Notes: generated by a model not told the origin, from the sequence alone. Positions 1-8,571 are shown, counted from the first letter of the stretch. The stretch: DNA of 17,863 bases from an uncultured Helicobacter sp. (GCF_937906905.1 NZ_CALERY010000028.1:1-17863); one strand, 5' to 3'. Numbers and translations are program-made.

Positions 1-233
1 CAATCCTTGTAGATACGCAAGGCACGGGCAAGATGGAAGATTCTGTGCTGACAGAGTGTGTGAAAAAAGTCTTTAGACTAACCCCTAAAGGCATTATAGA
101 ATCACTTGACCTGCTTCGCCCCATTTATCGCAAAACTGCGGCGTATGGACACTTTGGACGAGAGTTGCCGGAATTTTCTTGGGAGAGAACGGATAAGGTT
201 GAAGCGATTAGAGAGTTTTGCGGAGTGAAGTAG
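1..233 (+). CDS. metK: S-adenosylmethionine synthetase (methionine adenosyltransferase), 3' end only
   Basis: C-terminal 77 residues of MetK, the cytosolic enzyme that makes S-adenosylmethionine from methionine and ATP. The reading frame is open from base 3 and enters the window mid-gene; it reads DTQGTGK before the first internal Met at 33, so that Met is not the start. The family's C-terminal signature is visible: LTPKGIIESLDLLRPIYRKT, then AAYGHFGR, then a closing WERTDKVEAI. The gene ends at TAG 231-233 at the normal MetK C-terminus. Upstream context and promoter lie outside the window. It runs toward, and is separated by about 550 bp from, the convergent outer-membrane protein gene. Confidence 0.95.
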   Translation, partial: ILVDTQGTGKMEDSVLTECVKKVFRLTPKGIIESLDLLRPIYRKTAAYGHFGRELPEFSWERTDKVEAIREFCGVK

Positions 234-784
234 TCTCGCGGAAGCTTGCGCATGGAGCTTGCAATCTCCAATAACCCTTAGAGTCTCACGAGAATCTAAG
301 GAGCTCTGCACTACCTTTTCTCTCTCATAATTTTGCACCCACACTGAATCTAACTCTTTTAGATTCTGGTAGCTTTGCAAACCACAAACAAAATTCACCC
401 CAACCTCAACAAAAGCGCGAAAATGAAAAAGCTAAATTTTGGGAGGTAGGGTTAATAAAACTAGAATCTCCACAACACAACATCAAATTAAAGTAAATTC
501 TATAAACCACCATACTTGAACCAACACTCGCCACTCACAACAACAAAAATGAAGAAATAGAATTTTGGTTTGGCAAAAAGGTAGATATTTAAAAAGGGGG
601 AGGGGCTAGAAACAAAATCCTAGAGTCAAGATCAAAATCCAAAACAAGAGTTTTGCCCCTAGGACTCTGCAACCTAAGACTTCAAACCGCAAACTAGCTC
701 TTAGACCCTAGCCCCAGATCCCACACGAGAATCTAAGCCCAGGGAATGCTAGAAGCGACGAAGCGCTAGGCAGATAAAAGGCGA
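234..784. other. Non-coding gap between convergent metK and the outer-membrane barrel gene
   Basis: No credible gene is seen on either strand. The only longer open frame (102-398, minus) overlaps the metK coding end and matches nothing I recognise. The gap holds the hairpin at 276-301, several AGAATC/GATTCT words, an A-rich stretch around 480-600, and the spaced inverted pairs CTTAGA (700-705)/TCTAAG (732-737) and GGGGCTAG (602-609)/CTAGCCCC (708-715). These may belong to the 3' ends of the two converging transcripts. No RNA gene was recognised. Confidence 0.5.
276..301 (+). terminator. Stem-loop downstream of metK, possible weak terminator
   Basis: CCTTAGA (276-282) pairs with TCTAAGG (295-301). 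Inside, TCTC (284-287) pairs with GAGA (290-293), giving about 11 pairs with one mismatch and a tiny loop, 43 bp after the metK stop. No long T run follows directly; TTTT appears only at 314-317. It may therefore be a transcript-end hairpin rather than a classic intrinsic terminator. Confidence 0.35.
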
Positions 785-1714
785 CTAGAAGAATATCGAT
801 AGGCGCGAAGCAAATTTCCAAGGCTGGAGTTTTGCTGTTTGATTCTCCCAGTGGTTGATTACATCATAATACGCTCCAAAACCTAGCGCGCTGTTTTTAA
901 GCTTAGGCACTTTCATGGAAATGATAGGACCTAGCACAAGCTGATGTGAGCCAAACCCAGTATAACCAGGATTTTTGCCAGGTGTATAATCCCAGTTATA
1001 TTCTATTCCCGTGTAGAGGTAGTTGTTCAATGCATAGAAATACCCACCCTTACTTGCAAACTGAGGGTTTTTCGCATCTGTATAGACCGTGGCGGTGATA
1101 TCAAAGTGTGCTGACATTTGATGATATTGCCAGCTCGCACCAACACCCCAGCCAAAGTTATATCCAGCAGGTGTGGCAGATACAGGGATACCAAAAATGT
1201 AGTTTGTCGCCACCGAAAGTGCAGATTCACCAAACTTCTTAGCCATGTGCTGTTTATGGAGTGTTACGCCAAGGTTACCCACAGAGCCAAATGGAGCATT
1301 AGCACCTGGTCTAAATGGACTGCCATCTTTGATCATATACATTTGTGGCACAGCAAACGCAATATCCCAGCGATTACCAAGCCCAATACGCACAGCAGGG
1401 ATTAGATTATTCCTAAAGGCATCATTTGTATTTGCTGTGAGATTATAGTTTAGTAGAACCGCTACGGCTCCAGCATACATCGTTGAGCCACCAGATGCGG
1501 TCGTTACACCAATACCTGGGACAGCATATTGTCTGCCTTTTTTCACAGAATCTACACGATAAGAAAACTCTGGAAGTGTGCCAACTGCAGCTGGGAAGCT
1601 TGTTTCTTTGGGGAGATCGGGCCAGCTTGTGCCATGCGGGAAGTCATCTGCTACTGCGTAGGAGGAAAAGCCCGCAGCCCAGAGAAGGGCTGCGATGAAA
1701 GGTAGCTTTCTCAT
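785..1714 (-). CDS. Outer-membrane beta-barrel protein next to AssT
   Basis: Predicted secreted outer-membrane barrel of 309 aa. The N-terminus is a signal peptide (MRKLPFIAALLWAAGFSSYA, cut near AVA|DD). The rest alternates aromatic and small or polar residues as in beta-strands and ends in IFF, the terminal Phe typical of barrels. It resembles the MetA-pathway/phenol-degradation porin-like families, but the exact family is not certain. I chose ATG at 1714 over an in-frame GTG at 1723 because the AGGTGAG ribosome site sits just before the ATG and the GTG lies inside that site. It starts 16 bp after the assT stop, so co-transcription is likely. A role in moving phenolic or sulfated substrates across the outer membrane for AssT is inference from position only. 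Confidence 0.75.
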   Translation of the reverse strand: MRKLPFIAALLWAAGFSSYAVADDFPHGTSWPDLPKETSFPAAVGTLPEFSYRVDSVKKGRQYAVPGIGVTTASGGSTMYAGAVAVLLNYNLTANTNDAFRNNLIPAVRIGLGNRWDIAFAVPQMYMIKDGSPFRPGANAPFGSVGNLGVTLHKQHMAKKFGESALSVATNYIFGIPVSATPAGYNFGWGVGASWQYHQMSAHFDITATVYTDAKNPQFASKGGYFYALNNYLYTGIEYNWDYTPGKNPGYTGFGSHQLVLGPIISMKVPKLKNSALGFGAYYDVINHWENQTAKLQPWKFASRLSIFF

Positions 1715-1730
1715 AGCTCTCACCTATAGG

Positions 1731-3602
1731 CTATTTGAACGCTTTTTGGACGCTGAATGGGAATGATTGATAACCCATAGAATCAAAGATTTGAATCTCT
1801 ACAGATGGGTTTTTCTCAGGAGCGCCTGATTTTGGATTCCATTTAAACTCGTTGATAACTGGTTTTGGAGATCCTGTTGGCTTGCCAGCCTTCATGTCAA
1901 ATCCACCCATACCAGCCGTCGCAGAATACACCATGACAGAGTTTGTCTCTGGGATAAATTCTGTTAGAGATGTAACAGGGCTATACCAAGCATTTCCTCG
2001 GTTCTTACCATATTCCCATACTTGTTCGATTGTCATCTTTTTCTGATCGATTTTGTAGATGACAGCGCGAGAGTATTTATCTGTAGGGAATGCTGGCTGC
2101 TCCATACCGCGAGAGTCGCCGTTATCAAATGCTGCTAGATAAAGGATATCACCTTTAGACTTCGCATCGATTTTGAACGCAGTATGTTGAGTCCATGTCC
2201 AGTCAAATCCACCCTCTTTGCTTAGGTAGCCAGGGCATTTAGAGAAATTGTCTTCGCATTTGATTTTGTTCCCTGAAGCATCTACTGGCTGAAGCAAGAA
2301 TGGCTTGAATTTGTCTTTCCAGCCCTCATGTGAGCCCACGATCCATTTTACTTTTTTATCGCGACCAATTTTGATCATAGCTGATTGGTGGCGAGAGCTG
2401 ATGATGATAGAGTCATCTTCTGCATCATAGACGACGCTATTGACATGCGCCCAGTTTCGTCCAGCACCACTTCCTACGATATCACCGAAGCTATCGCTTG
2501 AATCAAGCTTAGCAAGCTCATCGGCACTTAGAGTTTTACCAGCTTGTGAAGAGTCGATATTGAGACATACGGCACCTTGATCTAAAACTTTGATTACATT
2601 ATCTCGGTATTGATCAAGAATCTCATAGAGCCTCCAATCATCAACAACCTTACCACTCTCATCAACCTCCACAATTACATCACGCACGGTGCGGACACTT
2701 TTGCCATCTGGACGCTTGTAGTTTGCATTGGCAGCGCGCATAAAGTAGTGCCCCTTTGCTTTACCGGCTGTGGCTGGATACATGAAGTGCGAGTAGTCAT
2801 TGTAAGAGTCTGGAAGCTGTCTATTAAACACTTCGCGACCCATAATGTCATATTTCACATATCTTTGACCATAGCCCCAAGATAACGCACCATCTTCATT
2901 TTGCCTAAAGCCCATCATCACGCCAGAGTGGTAGATACTATTCATTGTGTAAATTTTATCAGGGAGCATATACCAGCGGACTTCACCTTTTGTATCAATA
3001 ATGAAGTTTTGTGGCTCATAGTTCCACTCAAGCGCACCACCAGCTGGGTTATTCCATACTACTTTCACGCCTTTTGCATCACCGCCAATGTTATTGACAA
3101 AATAAAGGCGATTTTTAAACTCTGGATCGACCTTTTTGACCTCAATTTTGCTGAAGAACACGCCGTTTGTCATACCATCGACTTGACCAAAAATTGGTGC
3201 TGCGTAGATTTTGTATGTTTCTTTGACGCTTTTAGTCTGCGCACCCTCTTGGCGTTTATACTCAACCAAAACAGTGTTTTTGTAATCAGCATAGAGACCA
3301 AATACTGGGATACCAGCATAGTTTTTGATAAGACCATCAGAAACTTTGTAGCTAATTGGCACGCCACCAGCTTTAGCCTGCACTGTAACTTTCACATCTG
3401 TGAGAGTGTAGCCACCATGTTTAATAATCGCTGTGAGAGGAGCGATACCATAGGGATTGACTACAACTTCACCAAGCTGCCCCATTTTTTTGTAAGTTTG
3501 CTTAGGACCACTTGGACCACCGATAGCAAACACCATGCTTGGCACGACACATGCGCTTACGCCAGCTAGCAATAGACTTGAAACCACTTGCGCTACTTTC
3601 AT
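1731..3602 (-). CDS. assT: Periplasmic arylsulfate sulfotransferase AssT
   Basis: Transfers sulfuryl groups from one phenolic sulfate to another phenol, without PAPS, in the periplasm. The 623-aa product is close to the usual length of about 600. It has a signal peptide (residues 1-26, VFA|IGG) and an N-terminal beta domain with GQLGEVVVNPYGIAPLTA, matching E. coli AssT. A beta-propeller follows with the family's active-site landmarks: His386 in GRNWAHVNS, Arg404 in SSRHQ, and the sulfo-accepting His473 in TWTQHTAF. His272 probably fills the fourth position. Cys449 and Cys456 match the conserved disulfide pair needed for activity. Start 3602 has AAAGGAG upstream. No DsbL/DsbI-type thiol oxidase genes, which accompany assT in E. 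coli, are in the window. The downstream partner is the outer-membrane barrel gene. Confidence 0.96.
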   Translation of the reverse strand: MKVAQVVSSLLLAGVSACVVPSMVFAIGGPSGPKQTYKKMGQLGEVVVNPYGIAPLTAIIKHGGYTLTDVKVTVQAKAGGVPISYKVSDGLIKNYAGIPVFGLYADYKNTVLVEYKRQEGAQTKSVKETYKIYAAPIFGQVDGMTNGVFFSKIEVKKVDPEFKNRLYFVNNIGGDAKGVKVVWNNPAGGALEWNYEPQNFIIDTKGEVRWYMLPDKIYTMNSIYHSGVMMGFRQNEDGALSWGYGQRYVKYDIMGREVFNRQLPDSYNDYSHFMYPATAGKAKGHYFMRAANANYKRPDGKSVRTVRDVIVEVDESGKVVDDWRLYEILDQYRDNVIKVLDQGAVCLNIDSSQAGKTLSADELAKLDSSDSFGDIVGSGAGRNWAHVNSVVYDAEDDSIIISSRHQSAMIKIGRDKKVKWIVGSHEGWKDKFKPFLLQPVDASGNKIKCEDNFSKCPGYLSKEGGFDWTWTQHTAFKIDAKSKGDILYLAAFDNGDSRGMEQPAFPTDKYSRAVIYKIDQKKMTIEQVWEYGKNRGNAWYSPVTSLTEFIPETNSVMVYSATAGMGGFDMKAGKPTGSPKPVINEFKWNPKSGAPEKNPSVEIQIFDSMGYQSFPFSVQKAFK

Positions 3603-3633
3603 AGCTTCTCCTTTCTGTGTAAGATAGGTTGTG

Positions 3634-3639
3634 ATTATG
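3634..3639 (-). promoter_or_regulatory. Candidate -10 box for assT
   Basis: Read on the minus strand this is CATAAT, 31 bp before the assT start and upstream of the AAAGGAG ribosome site. It follows an A/T-rich stretch (AAAAAAGTTATG), as is common in Helicobacter sigma-80 promoters, which lack a firm -35. Support is positional only. Confidence 0.35.
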
Positions 3640-3841
3640 GATTGTTAGCATAACTTTTTTATCACAAAGGCAAGATATTGATAAAGGCTCAAAATCCAGA
3701 TTCTCCACGCAAGTTTTCGAAAATAGTCAAGGTGCTTGATGACATAGGGGCACTAGCGTGCAAAAATCTACAAGTGATTTTGGCACCAGAATCTTACATT
3801 TGGGATTTAGATAGGGATTGATGTCAGTGATGTTGTCGTAT

Positions 3842-5866
3842 CTAAATTGCGCTAAATCCCACGCTTTTGCTCCCGTCAAATCCACCATGTATCTCGCGCG
3901 TGATAGCAGCGATAAAATCTTGCTCGCGAAATATAGGAGAAGCTTGCGTGGCAACTTTGTAGGCAGTGTTTTTCACCACAAGCTCAATTTGCGCGCCACT
4001 TAAATCATATTGAGAAAGCCGCTTGATAAGTGTGGATTCTGGCATGTCATACTGCGCATTTTTAGGAAGAAATTTCTGCCACAATCGTTTGCGCATACCA
4101 ATATCTGGACGCTTGAACTCGATTTTATAATCAAATCGCCTAGAAAACGCAGAATCCATAGTCTCCACGAGATTTGTTGTGGCGATTAGCACACCAGAGA
4201 AACGCTCAATTTGCTCGAGAAAAATATTTTGCATTTGATTGTGCATTTTCTCTGCTCCGCTTAGGCTGTGGATTCTGGAGCTTAAAAATTGATCAGCTTC
4301 ATCAAGTAGCAAGACAGGCGCAGTTTTGGATTTAGCCGCAAGCTCTTTATAGCTATCAAAGATTTTGCGCACATTTTTCTCCGACTCCCCCACATACATA
4401 GAGAGAATTTTAGAGCAATCAAAGCTCAAAATAGGCTTTTTAAGAGCTTTAGCGATACCTTGTGCGCTGAGCGTTTTGCCTGTGCCCGCTGCACCATAAA
4501 AAAGAATCTTAGCCTGCACGCCTTTATTTTTATGGATTATCCCCCACTCTTGCAAGCGTTTAATCACCGCAGAATCCACTTGCTTCAAGATAGATTCTAG
4601 CATGGAGTGGGTGGATTCTGGCAGGACAATCTCATCAAACCCGACTTTTGGCTCAATCAGCTCGAAAATCTCTTGCTCTACTAGCGCGGTGGCGAGGCTG
4701 ATTTTACCACTACGCTTTTTAGGGGATTTGATAATCTTGCGCAGGATTTCTTCTGGGATAAAAAATGTGCGCACAATCCCACCAAATGGATTTAACATCT
4801 CGCCAAAATCCAATAGCCCCTTCTCTACCAGCGTGCCTTTCTCATCAAGCAGTGCGCGATTTTGGATTTTTTCATATTCACTGGTGCTAATGAGATTGAT
4901 AAGGTTATTCATATCACGATAGTAGCCATCGCCGCCGTAGTATTCTTCTTTAAGCAAGGCAAAAAAGATGATCTCCTCTTTTTTGCTTAGGTGGCATTCT
5001 TTCATGAGATTCTGGGCGGGAATGTCGATTTTACTGCACTTGAGACGAGAATCTATGCGCTCTTGGAGACTGCGGATTTGGCTACTTGTGGCAGCACTCT
5101 TTTTGCTCCGGAGGGAGGTGAGCAAGCTTATGCGCAGGAATTGATCGGTCAAGTATTCCAAGTGATCATTATAAGGAGTGTTTGATGGGATTTCTGGCTG
5201 GGGTGTAGTGCCATTCTCCACGAGATGATAGAAGCTTGGAGCGAGCGCAATTTCTAAGAAAAGGAGCTCAAGACTAGCAAGCTCTCTCTCCTGCTCACGC
5301 ATGAAATTAAACTCCATGACACTAATCCAGCCAGAATCTAAAAGCGATTTCACCGCACCGACATACTCCAAGATAGCGAGCTTCCCTAGTGTAGCAGGAT
5401 CAAGTGTGGCAAAATCCATAGGGCTAGATTCTCCATGTTCTTTATTAGATTCTGGGGCAAGAATGAGCTTTGCAGGGGTAGGCTTAGTGGATTCTAGGCT
5501 AGAAGATTTCACAGGCTCTTGTGTGCTGGATTCTGGTTTCTGCTTGGGACGGGAAGTGGATTTGGCGGTGGATTTGGAGCTTGATTTATCAGTGGGCGCT
5601 GGAGTAGGCTTGGAGACTTTTAGATTCTGGCGAGGACGGCTATCAGCGTCGCTTGGGAGCTTAGCTTGAGCTAGATGACTTATGCTATTTGGCTTAAAAA
5701 AGCAAGCATAGAGCACATCATAGACGCGCGCTTCCATTTCGCCATTGATAGCGAGCTGGAGCAAGTGGCGCAAAATCGCACCCTCCTGGTTAGTGCATTT
5801 AAGGTGTGGGTAGATGAGCGTATCTGCCACATTTGACTTAGAGAGAAAATCAATAAGATAGCGCAT
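3842..5866 (-). CDS. AAA+ family ATPase with unusual N-terminal region
   Basis: Cytosolic AAA+ ATPase of 674 aa. The ATPase module is C-terminal: Walker A GAAGTGKT (458-465), pore-loop-like MYVGESE (Tyr491), Walker B VLLLDEAD (Asp522, Glu523), sensor-1 ATTN (Asn565) and arginine finger SRRFD (576-577). The N-terminal half has a short helical region, a Ser/Thr/Lys/Pro-rich linker (about residues 75-150), and a helical domain I do not recognise. ATG at 5866 is preferred to the in-frame ATG at 5938 because AAGGAC lies 5 bases before it; the 24 extra upstream residues look non-coding. Similar spoVK-like ATPases of unknown role occur in epsilonproteobacteria, and the substrate is unknown. The gene is unusually dense in GATTCT words, so it appears native. 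It seems monocistronic. Confidence 0.88.
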   Translation of the reverse strand: MRYLIDFLSKSNVADTLIYPHLKCTNQEGAILRHLLQLAINGEMEARVYDVLYACFFKPNSISHLAQAKLPSDADSRPRQNLKVSKPTPAPTDKSSSKSTAKSTSRPKQKPESSTQEPVKSSSLESTKPTPAKLILAPESNKEHGESSPMDFATLDPATLGKLAILEYVGAVKSLLDSGWISVMEFNFMREQERELASLELLFLEIALAPSFYHLVENGTTPQPEIPSNTPYNDHLEYLTDQFLRISLLTSLRSKKSAATSSQIRSLQERIDSRLKCSKIDIPAQNLMKECHLSKKEEIIFFALLKEEYYGGDGYYRDMNNLINLISTSEYEKIQNRALLDEKGTLVEKGLLDFGEMLNPFGGIVRTFFIPEEILRKIIKSPKKRSGKISLATALVEQEIFELIEPKVGFDEIVLPESTHSMLESILKQVDSAVIKRLQEWGIIHKNKGVQAKILFYGAAGTGKTLSAQGIAKALKKPILSFDCSKILSMYVGESEKNVRKIFDSYKELAAKSKTAPVLLLDEADQFLSSRIHSLSGAEKMHNQMQNIFLEQIERFSGVLIATTNLVETMDSAFSRRFDYKIEFKRPDIGMRKRLWQKFLPKNAQYDMPESTLIKRLSQYDLSGAQIELVVKNTAYKVATQASPIFREQDFIAAITREIHGGFDGSKSVGFSAI

Positions 5867-6000
5867 AGATAGTCCTTGAAAATGGTGATTATAGCAAAGT
5901 TTAGATTCTAGGGAGTGAGATTGGCAAGGTGTTTGCAAGGTATTTTGTGCAATTTGACGACAAGAAGCACAAAAGCAGGGATAAACTAAAACACAAGCTT

Positions 6001-6047
6001 AAAAATGATAGCCCCAGAGCCCACGCGTCAAAGCGTTAGATTCTGGG
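6001..6047 (-). terminator. Putative terminator of the peroxiredoxin gene
   Basis: On the minus strand CCCAGA and TCTGGG (6042-6047 and 6013-6018) enclose a nested ACGC/GCGT stem. A T run (plus-strand AAAAA at 6001-6005) follows about 8 bases later. The gap between stem and T run makes this only moderately convincing. A second 9-bp stem (AATGCGAGC/GCTCGCATT, about 6054-6082) overlaps the stop codon of the gene. Confidence 0.35.
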
Positions 6048-6065
6048 TTGAAGCAATGCGAGCGA

Positions 6066-6662
6066 TTAAAGTTTGCTCGCATTTTTAGCAAGGTAGTCTG
6101 CCACGCCTTGAGCGGTTGGCTTCATGCCCTCTTGTCCTTTTTGCCAGCCAGCTGGGCATACTTCGCCGTGTTGTTGGAAAAATAGTAGCGCATCAGCCAT
6201 GCGGAGCATTTCGTCCATATTGCGACCAAGCGGAAGGTCGTTAATCACTGCGTGGCGCACGACTTGGTCTTTGTCGATAAGGAAACTTCCGCGAAGTGCG
6301 ATTGCGCCATTAAGCAGCACATCATAATCGCGCGAAATTTGCTTGGTGATGTCAGAGACCATAGGGAAGCTTACAGCACCGATCCCGCCCTGCTCTACTG
6401 GAGTATTTCTCCAAGCAAAATGCACAACATCAGAGTCGATTGATACACCGATGACATTGAAGCCCTTTTCTTGGAAATCTTTCACGCGGTGATCCATAGC
6501 TAGAATCTCGCTTGGGCAGACAAATGTAAAGTCTTTGGGCCAGAAAAATACAACCGCACCATTTTTGCCGAGATTTTTGCTAAGCTCGAAATTATCGACG
6601 ATTTGTCCGTTTGCAAGCACTGCTGGAGCGATGAAATCAGGGGCTTTTCTTGTTACTAACAT
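6066..6662 (-). CDS. tsaA: Typical 2-Cys peroxiredoxin (AhpC/TsaA family)
   Basis: Thiol peroxidase that reduces hydrogen peroxide, organic peroxides and peroxynitrite in the cytosol; in Helicobacter pylori the orthologue (AhpC/TsaA) uses thioredoxin. The 198-aa product has full family length. The peroxidatic cysteine is Cys49 in DFTFVCPSE and the resolving cysteine is Cys169 in GEVCPAGW. Long stretches, such as EKGFNVIGVSIDSD and HAVINDLPLGRN, match the H. pylori protein nearly residue for residue. AGGAG precedes the start at 6662. It stands alone, with non-coding DNA on both sides, and has a palindromic operator-like site upstream (6689-6711), suggesting Fur- or PerR-type control. Confidence 0.96.
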   Translation of the reverse strand: MLVTRKAPDFIAPAVLANGQIVDNFELSKNLGKNGAVVFFWPKDFTFVCPSEILAMDHRVKDFQEKGFNVIGVSIDSDVVHFAWRNTPVEQGGIGAVSFPMVSDITKQISRDYDVLLNGAIALRGSFLIDKDQVVRHAVINDLPLGRNMDEMLRMADALLFFQQHGEVCPAGWQKGQEGMKPTAQGVADYLAKNASKL

Positions 6663-6688
6663 GATGTTCTCCTAAGAAATTGAAATTT

Positions 6689-6711
6689 GATAATAAGTAA
6701 GAATTATTATC
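6689..6711. promoter_or_regulatory. Fur/PerR-like palindrome upstream of peroxiredoxin
   Basis: Perfect inverted repeat GATAATAA-7 bp-TTATTATC, 27 bases upstream of the peroxiredoxin start. It overlaps the region where the -10 element should lie (TATTAT/ATAATAAT on the minus strand). The arms resemble the A/T-rich Fur and PerR boxes of epsilonproteobacteria (TAATAAT...ATTATTA type). Peroxiredoxin and catalase genes are classic Fur/PerR targets in this group. The repeat is seen directly; the regulator is inferred. Confidence 0.55.
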
Positions 6712-6793
6712 GTTTGAAATTGTAGCCCTTAATGGTTAATAATCAGCACTCAAGGTGCAGAAAATCTCTGTATGTGGATTCTGCGATTTATGG

Positions 6794-7750
6794 CTATTTG
6801 GCTTGCTTGGTCTTGGCAAAGCGGCGCGACTGCCCGATACGATAGAGTGCAAAATCATAGCGGATAGGGTCATGCGGACAGAATCTAGCTAGATTCTCAC
6901 TCACCTCAAACACTGCGCGAATATCATAGCTCGCGCGCCTTAATAGCCCAAGCTCGCGCGAGATTCTATGCGTATGAGTATCAAGCGGCAGGAGCAAATC
7001 ACTAGGCGAGAGCAGCCCCTGCCAGATTCCCAAATCAATCTCATCGCTTCGCACCATCCAGCGCAAAAACATATTCCAGCGCTTAAGCGGCGAGCTACCA
7101 TAAGCACTACCGATAAGAAATGCAAACCCACGCGAAAATCCGCCAGAATCCAAAAACGGCGCATGAGCCAAGCTCATAGCGCGATACTCTGGGGAGAAAT
7201 ACTCACGCGCGAGGCTAGATTCTAGCACGCCAGCAGCACTCTGGCATAGCAGGGCGATGAGATGTGCGATTTGCTCTAGCGGAGAGCTATTTGGCACAAG
7301 CACCCGCTCTAGCCCTCCAGATTTTAAAATCCTAGCCAAGCTTAACAATAGCAGCTTCACATCTTCACGGCTTTGGAAGCGATAGTAGGGAAACTCATAG
7401 TGCGCAAAATACTCCAAACAATCGCGCTCGCCAAGCATGCCCAAAGGCAAAGAATCCAAAAACCCCACAATCGCGCGCACATTCCCATAGGCAAACAGCG
7501 CGCAAACTAGCGCAATAGCACTAAGCGTGCGTGAGTCTGGTGCAGATTTTGGGGCAACATCGCGCATGCTCGCCACGCCGCTCTCATGCGTATTATGCAG
7601 AGGCTTGGCGTATTTGTAGAGGATAAGCAGTGGATCAGGATTGTCGTAGCTTATGGCATTAGAGCGATTGTGCGCATGATAATTAGAATCCAAGAGATCT
7701 TGGAGGGTGCGAAAGGCTTTGGAGCGAGGGGTTAGCGTATAAGCACTCAT
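6794..7750 (-). CDS. TIGR02757/DUF2400 family protein
   Basis: Conserved cytosolic protein of unknown function, 318 aa. The family signature KRWNMFLRWMVR (about 223-234) is followed by EIDLGIW and PLDTHTHRISRELGLL (about 255-270), then a C-terminal HDPIRYDFALYRIG. The PLDTHTHRIS segment resembles the VDTHVxRV segment around the catalytic Asp of helix-hairpin-helix DNA glycosylases, so a distant link to that superfamily is possible (inference). I start at ATG 7750 rather than 7798: the ATG overlaps the stop of the upstream exporter gene as ATGA, which implies translational coupling, and the extra upstream residues only retrace the exporter's coding end. The partner gene does not explain the function. 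Confidence 0.88.
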   Translation of the reverse strand: MSAYTLTPRSKAFRTLQDLLDSNYHAHNRSNAISYDNPDPLLILYKYAKPLHNTHESGVASMRDVAPKSAPDSRTLSAIALVCALFAYGNVRAIVGFLDSLPLGMLGERDCLEYFAHYEFPYYRFQSREDVKLLLLSLARILKSGGLERVLVPNSSPLEQIAHLIALLCQSAAGVLESSLAREYFSPEYRAMSLAHAPFLDSGGFSRGFAFLIGSAYGSSPLKRWNMFLRWMVRSDEIDLGIWQGLLSPSDLLLPLDTHTHRISRELGLLRRASYDIRAVFEVSENLARFCPHDPIRYDFALYRIGQSRRFAKTKQAK

Positions 7751-8472
7751 GCAAACTGCCCCCACAAAAACGCCCCCAGATAGTAGCAAACCCCGCACAT
7801 CACAAGAGCCGTGAAACTATCAAGCACCGCCCATGCGCGCGGATTTTTAAAAAGTGGCAGCAAAATCCGCACCCCATAGCCCACACCAAAATACCACACA
7901 AACGACACACAAATAAGCCCAGCAAAAAACGCCCAGCGCTCATAGCCCCCATTGCCAAGCATCGCGCTTACTCCGCCGATAATGATAAATGTATCGAGAT
8001 AGAAATTTGGGTTTAGCAGTGTTAGGGCAAGTGTGGTGAGAATAGCTTGGGCGCGAGTAGATTCTGGGCTAGGGGGTGCTTTAGACTCCGCGCCAGAATC
8101 TAAGGACGATTTGGGGGTAGATTCTAGCGCAAATTGTCTGCTAGAGCCTATGTCAAACTCTATGGATTCCGGGGGCTTGAGTGCTTGAAGCGCGCTTTGT
8201 AAGGATTTGAATGCGTAGTAGAGCAAAAACCCCATTCCAAACAGCCCAAGCAGCAAAAACCACACGCTATCTGTGCCAAGCACATTGCCTATCATCGCCG
8301 CGCCAAACACACTTGCCCCCATAACGATGATATCGCACACTAGGCAGACAATAATGACGCTTAGGATATGGGACTTTAGCAGACCTTGGCGTATGACAAA
8401 GGCATTTTGCGGACCGATAACGACAATAAGGCTAATGCCTAGCAAAACGCCTTTGATAAATATGCTCATCAT
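7747..8472 (-). CDS. LysE/ArgO-type amino-acid exporter
   Basis: Inner-membrane exporter of the LysE family, likely for basic or other amino acids; the substrate cannot be assigned from sequence. The 241-aa product has about six hydrophobic segments. It carries the N-terminal signature LIVVIGPQNAFVIRQG (about 15-30) and the second conserved LLNPNFYLDT (152-161). A hydrophilic Ser/Pro/Glu-rich insert (about 99-141) lengthens the central loop relative to E. coli ArgO (about 211 aa). Part of the insert is written with repeated GATTCT/AGAATC words. Two tandem ATGs (8472, 8469) are possible; the ribosome site is weak. The stop overlaps the DUF2400 start by ATGA. It is divergent from pldA with a promoter gap of about 100 bp. 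Confidence 0.88.
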   Translation of the reverse strand: MMSIFIKGVLLGISLIVVIGPQNAFVIRQGLLKSHILSVIIVCLVCDIIVMGASVFGAAMIGNVLGTDSVWFLLLGLFGMGFLLYYAFKSLQSALQALKPPESIEFDIGSSRQFALESTPKSSLDSGAESKAPPSPESTRAQAILTTLALTLLNPNFYLDTFIIIGGVSAMLGNGGYERWAFFAGLICVSFVWYFGVGYGVRILLPLFKNPRAWAVLDSFTALVMCGVCYYLGAFLWGQFA

Positions 8473-8536
8473 ACTGCTCGCTGTGTGGGCTTAAGACTCT
8501 GGCGCGGATTCTAGCCTAATTGGCATAAAATTACAT

Positions 8537-8542
8537 TATAAT
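8537..8542 (+). promoter_or_regulatory. -10 box for pldA
   Basis: Perfect TATAAT, about 32 bp upstream of the phospholipase start, in an A/T-rich context. No convincing -35 lies at normal spacing, as usual for Helicobacter sigma-80 promoters. A purine-rich ribosome site (AGGGGAGAG, 8563-8571) lies between it and the gene. Confidence 0.55.
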
Positions 8543-8571
8543 GCGGGGCATGAGGAAATCACAGGGGAGAG

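Noticed and set aside
1715..1723. GTG 1723 as start of the outer-membrane barrel gene
   Set aside because: The GTG is part of the AGGTGAG ribosome site for ATG 1714, and the signal peptide begins naturally at the ATG.
2901..3569. 222-residue open frame on the plus strand opposite assT
   Set aside because: It lies wholly antisense to a well-supported gene, is rich in Cys/His/Phe as expected for an antisense shadow, and has no family resemblance.
3727..3954. 75-residue minus-strand frame at the end of the AAA ATPase
   Set aside because: It overlaps the ATPase coding end in another frame, with no ribosome site and no recognisable motif.
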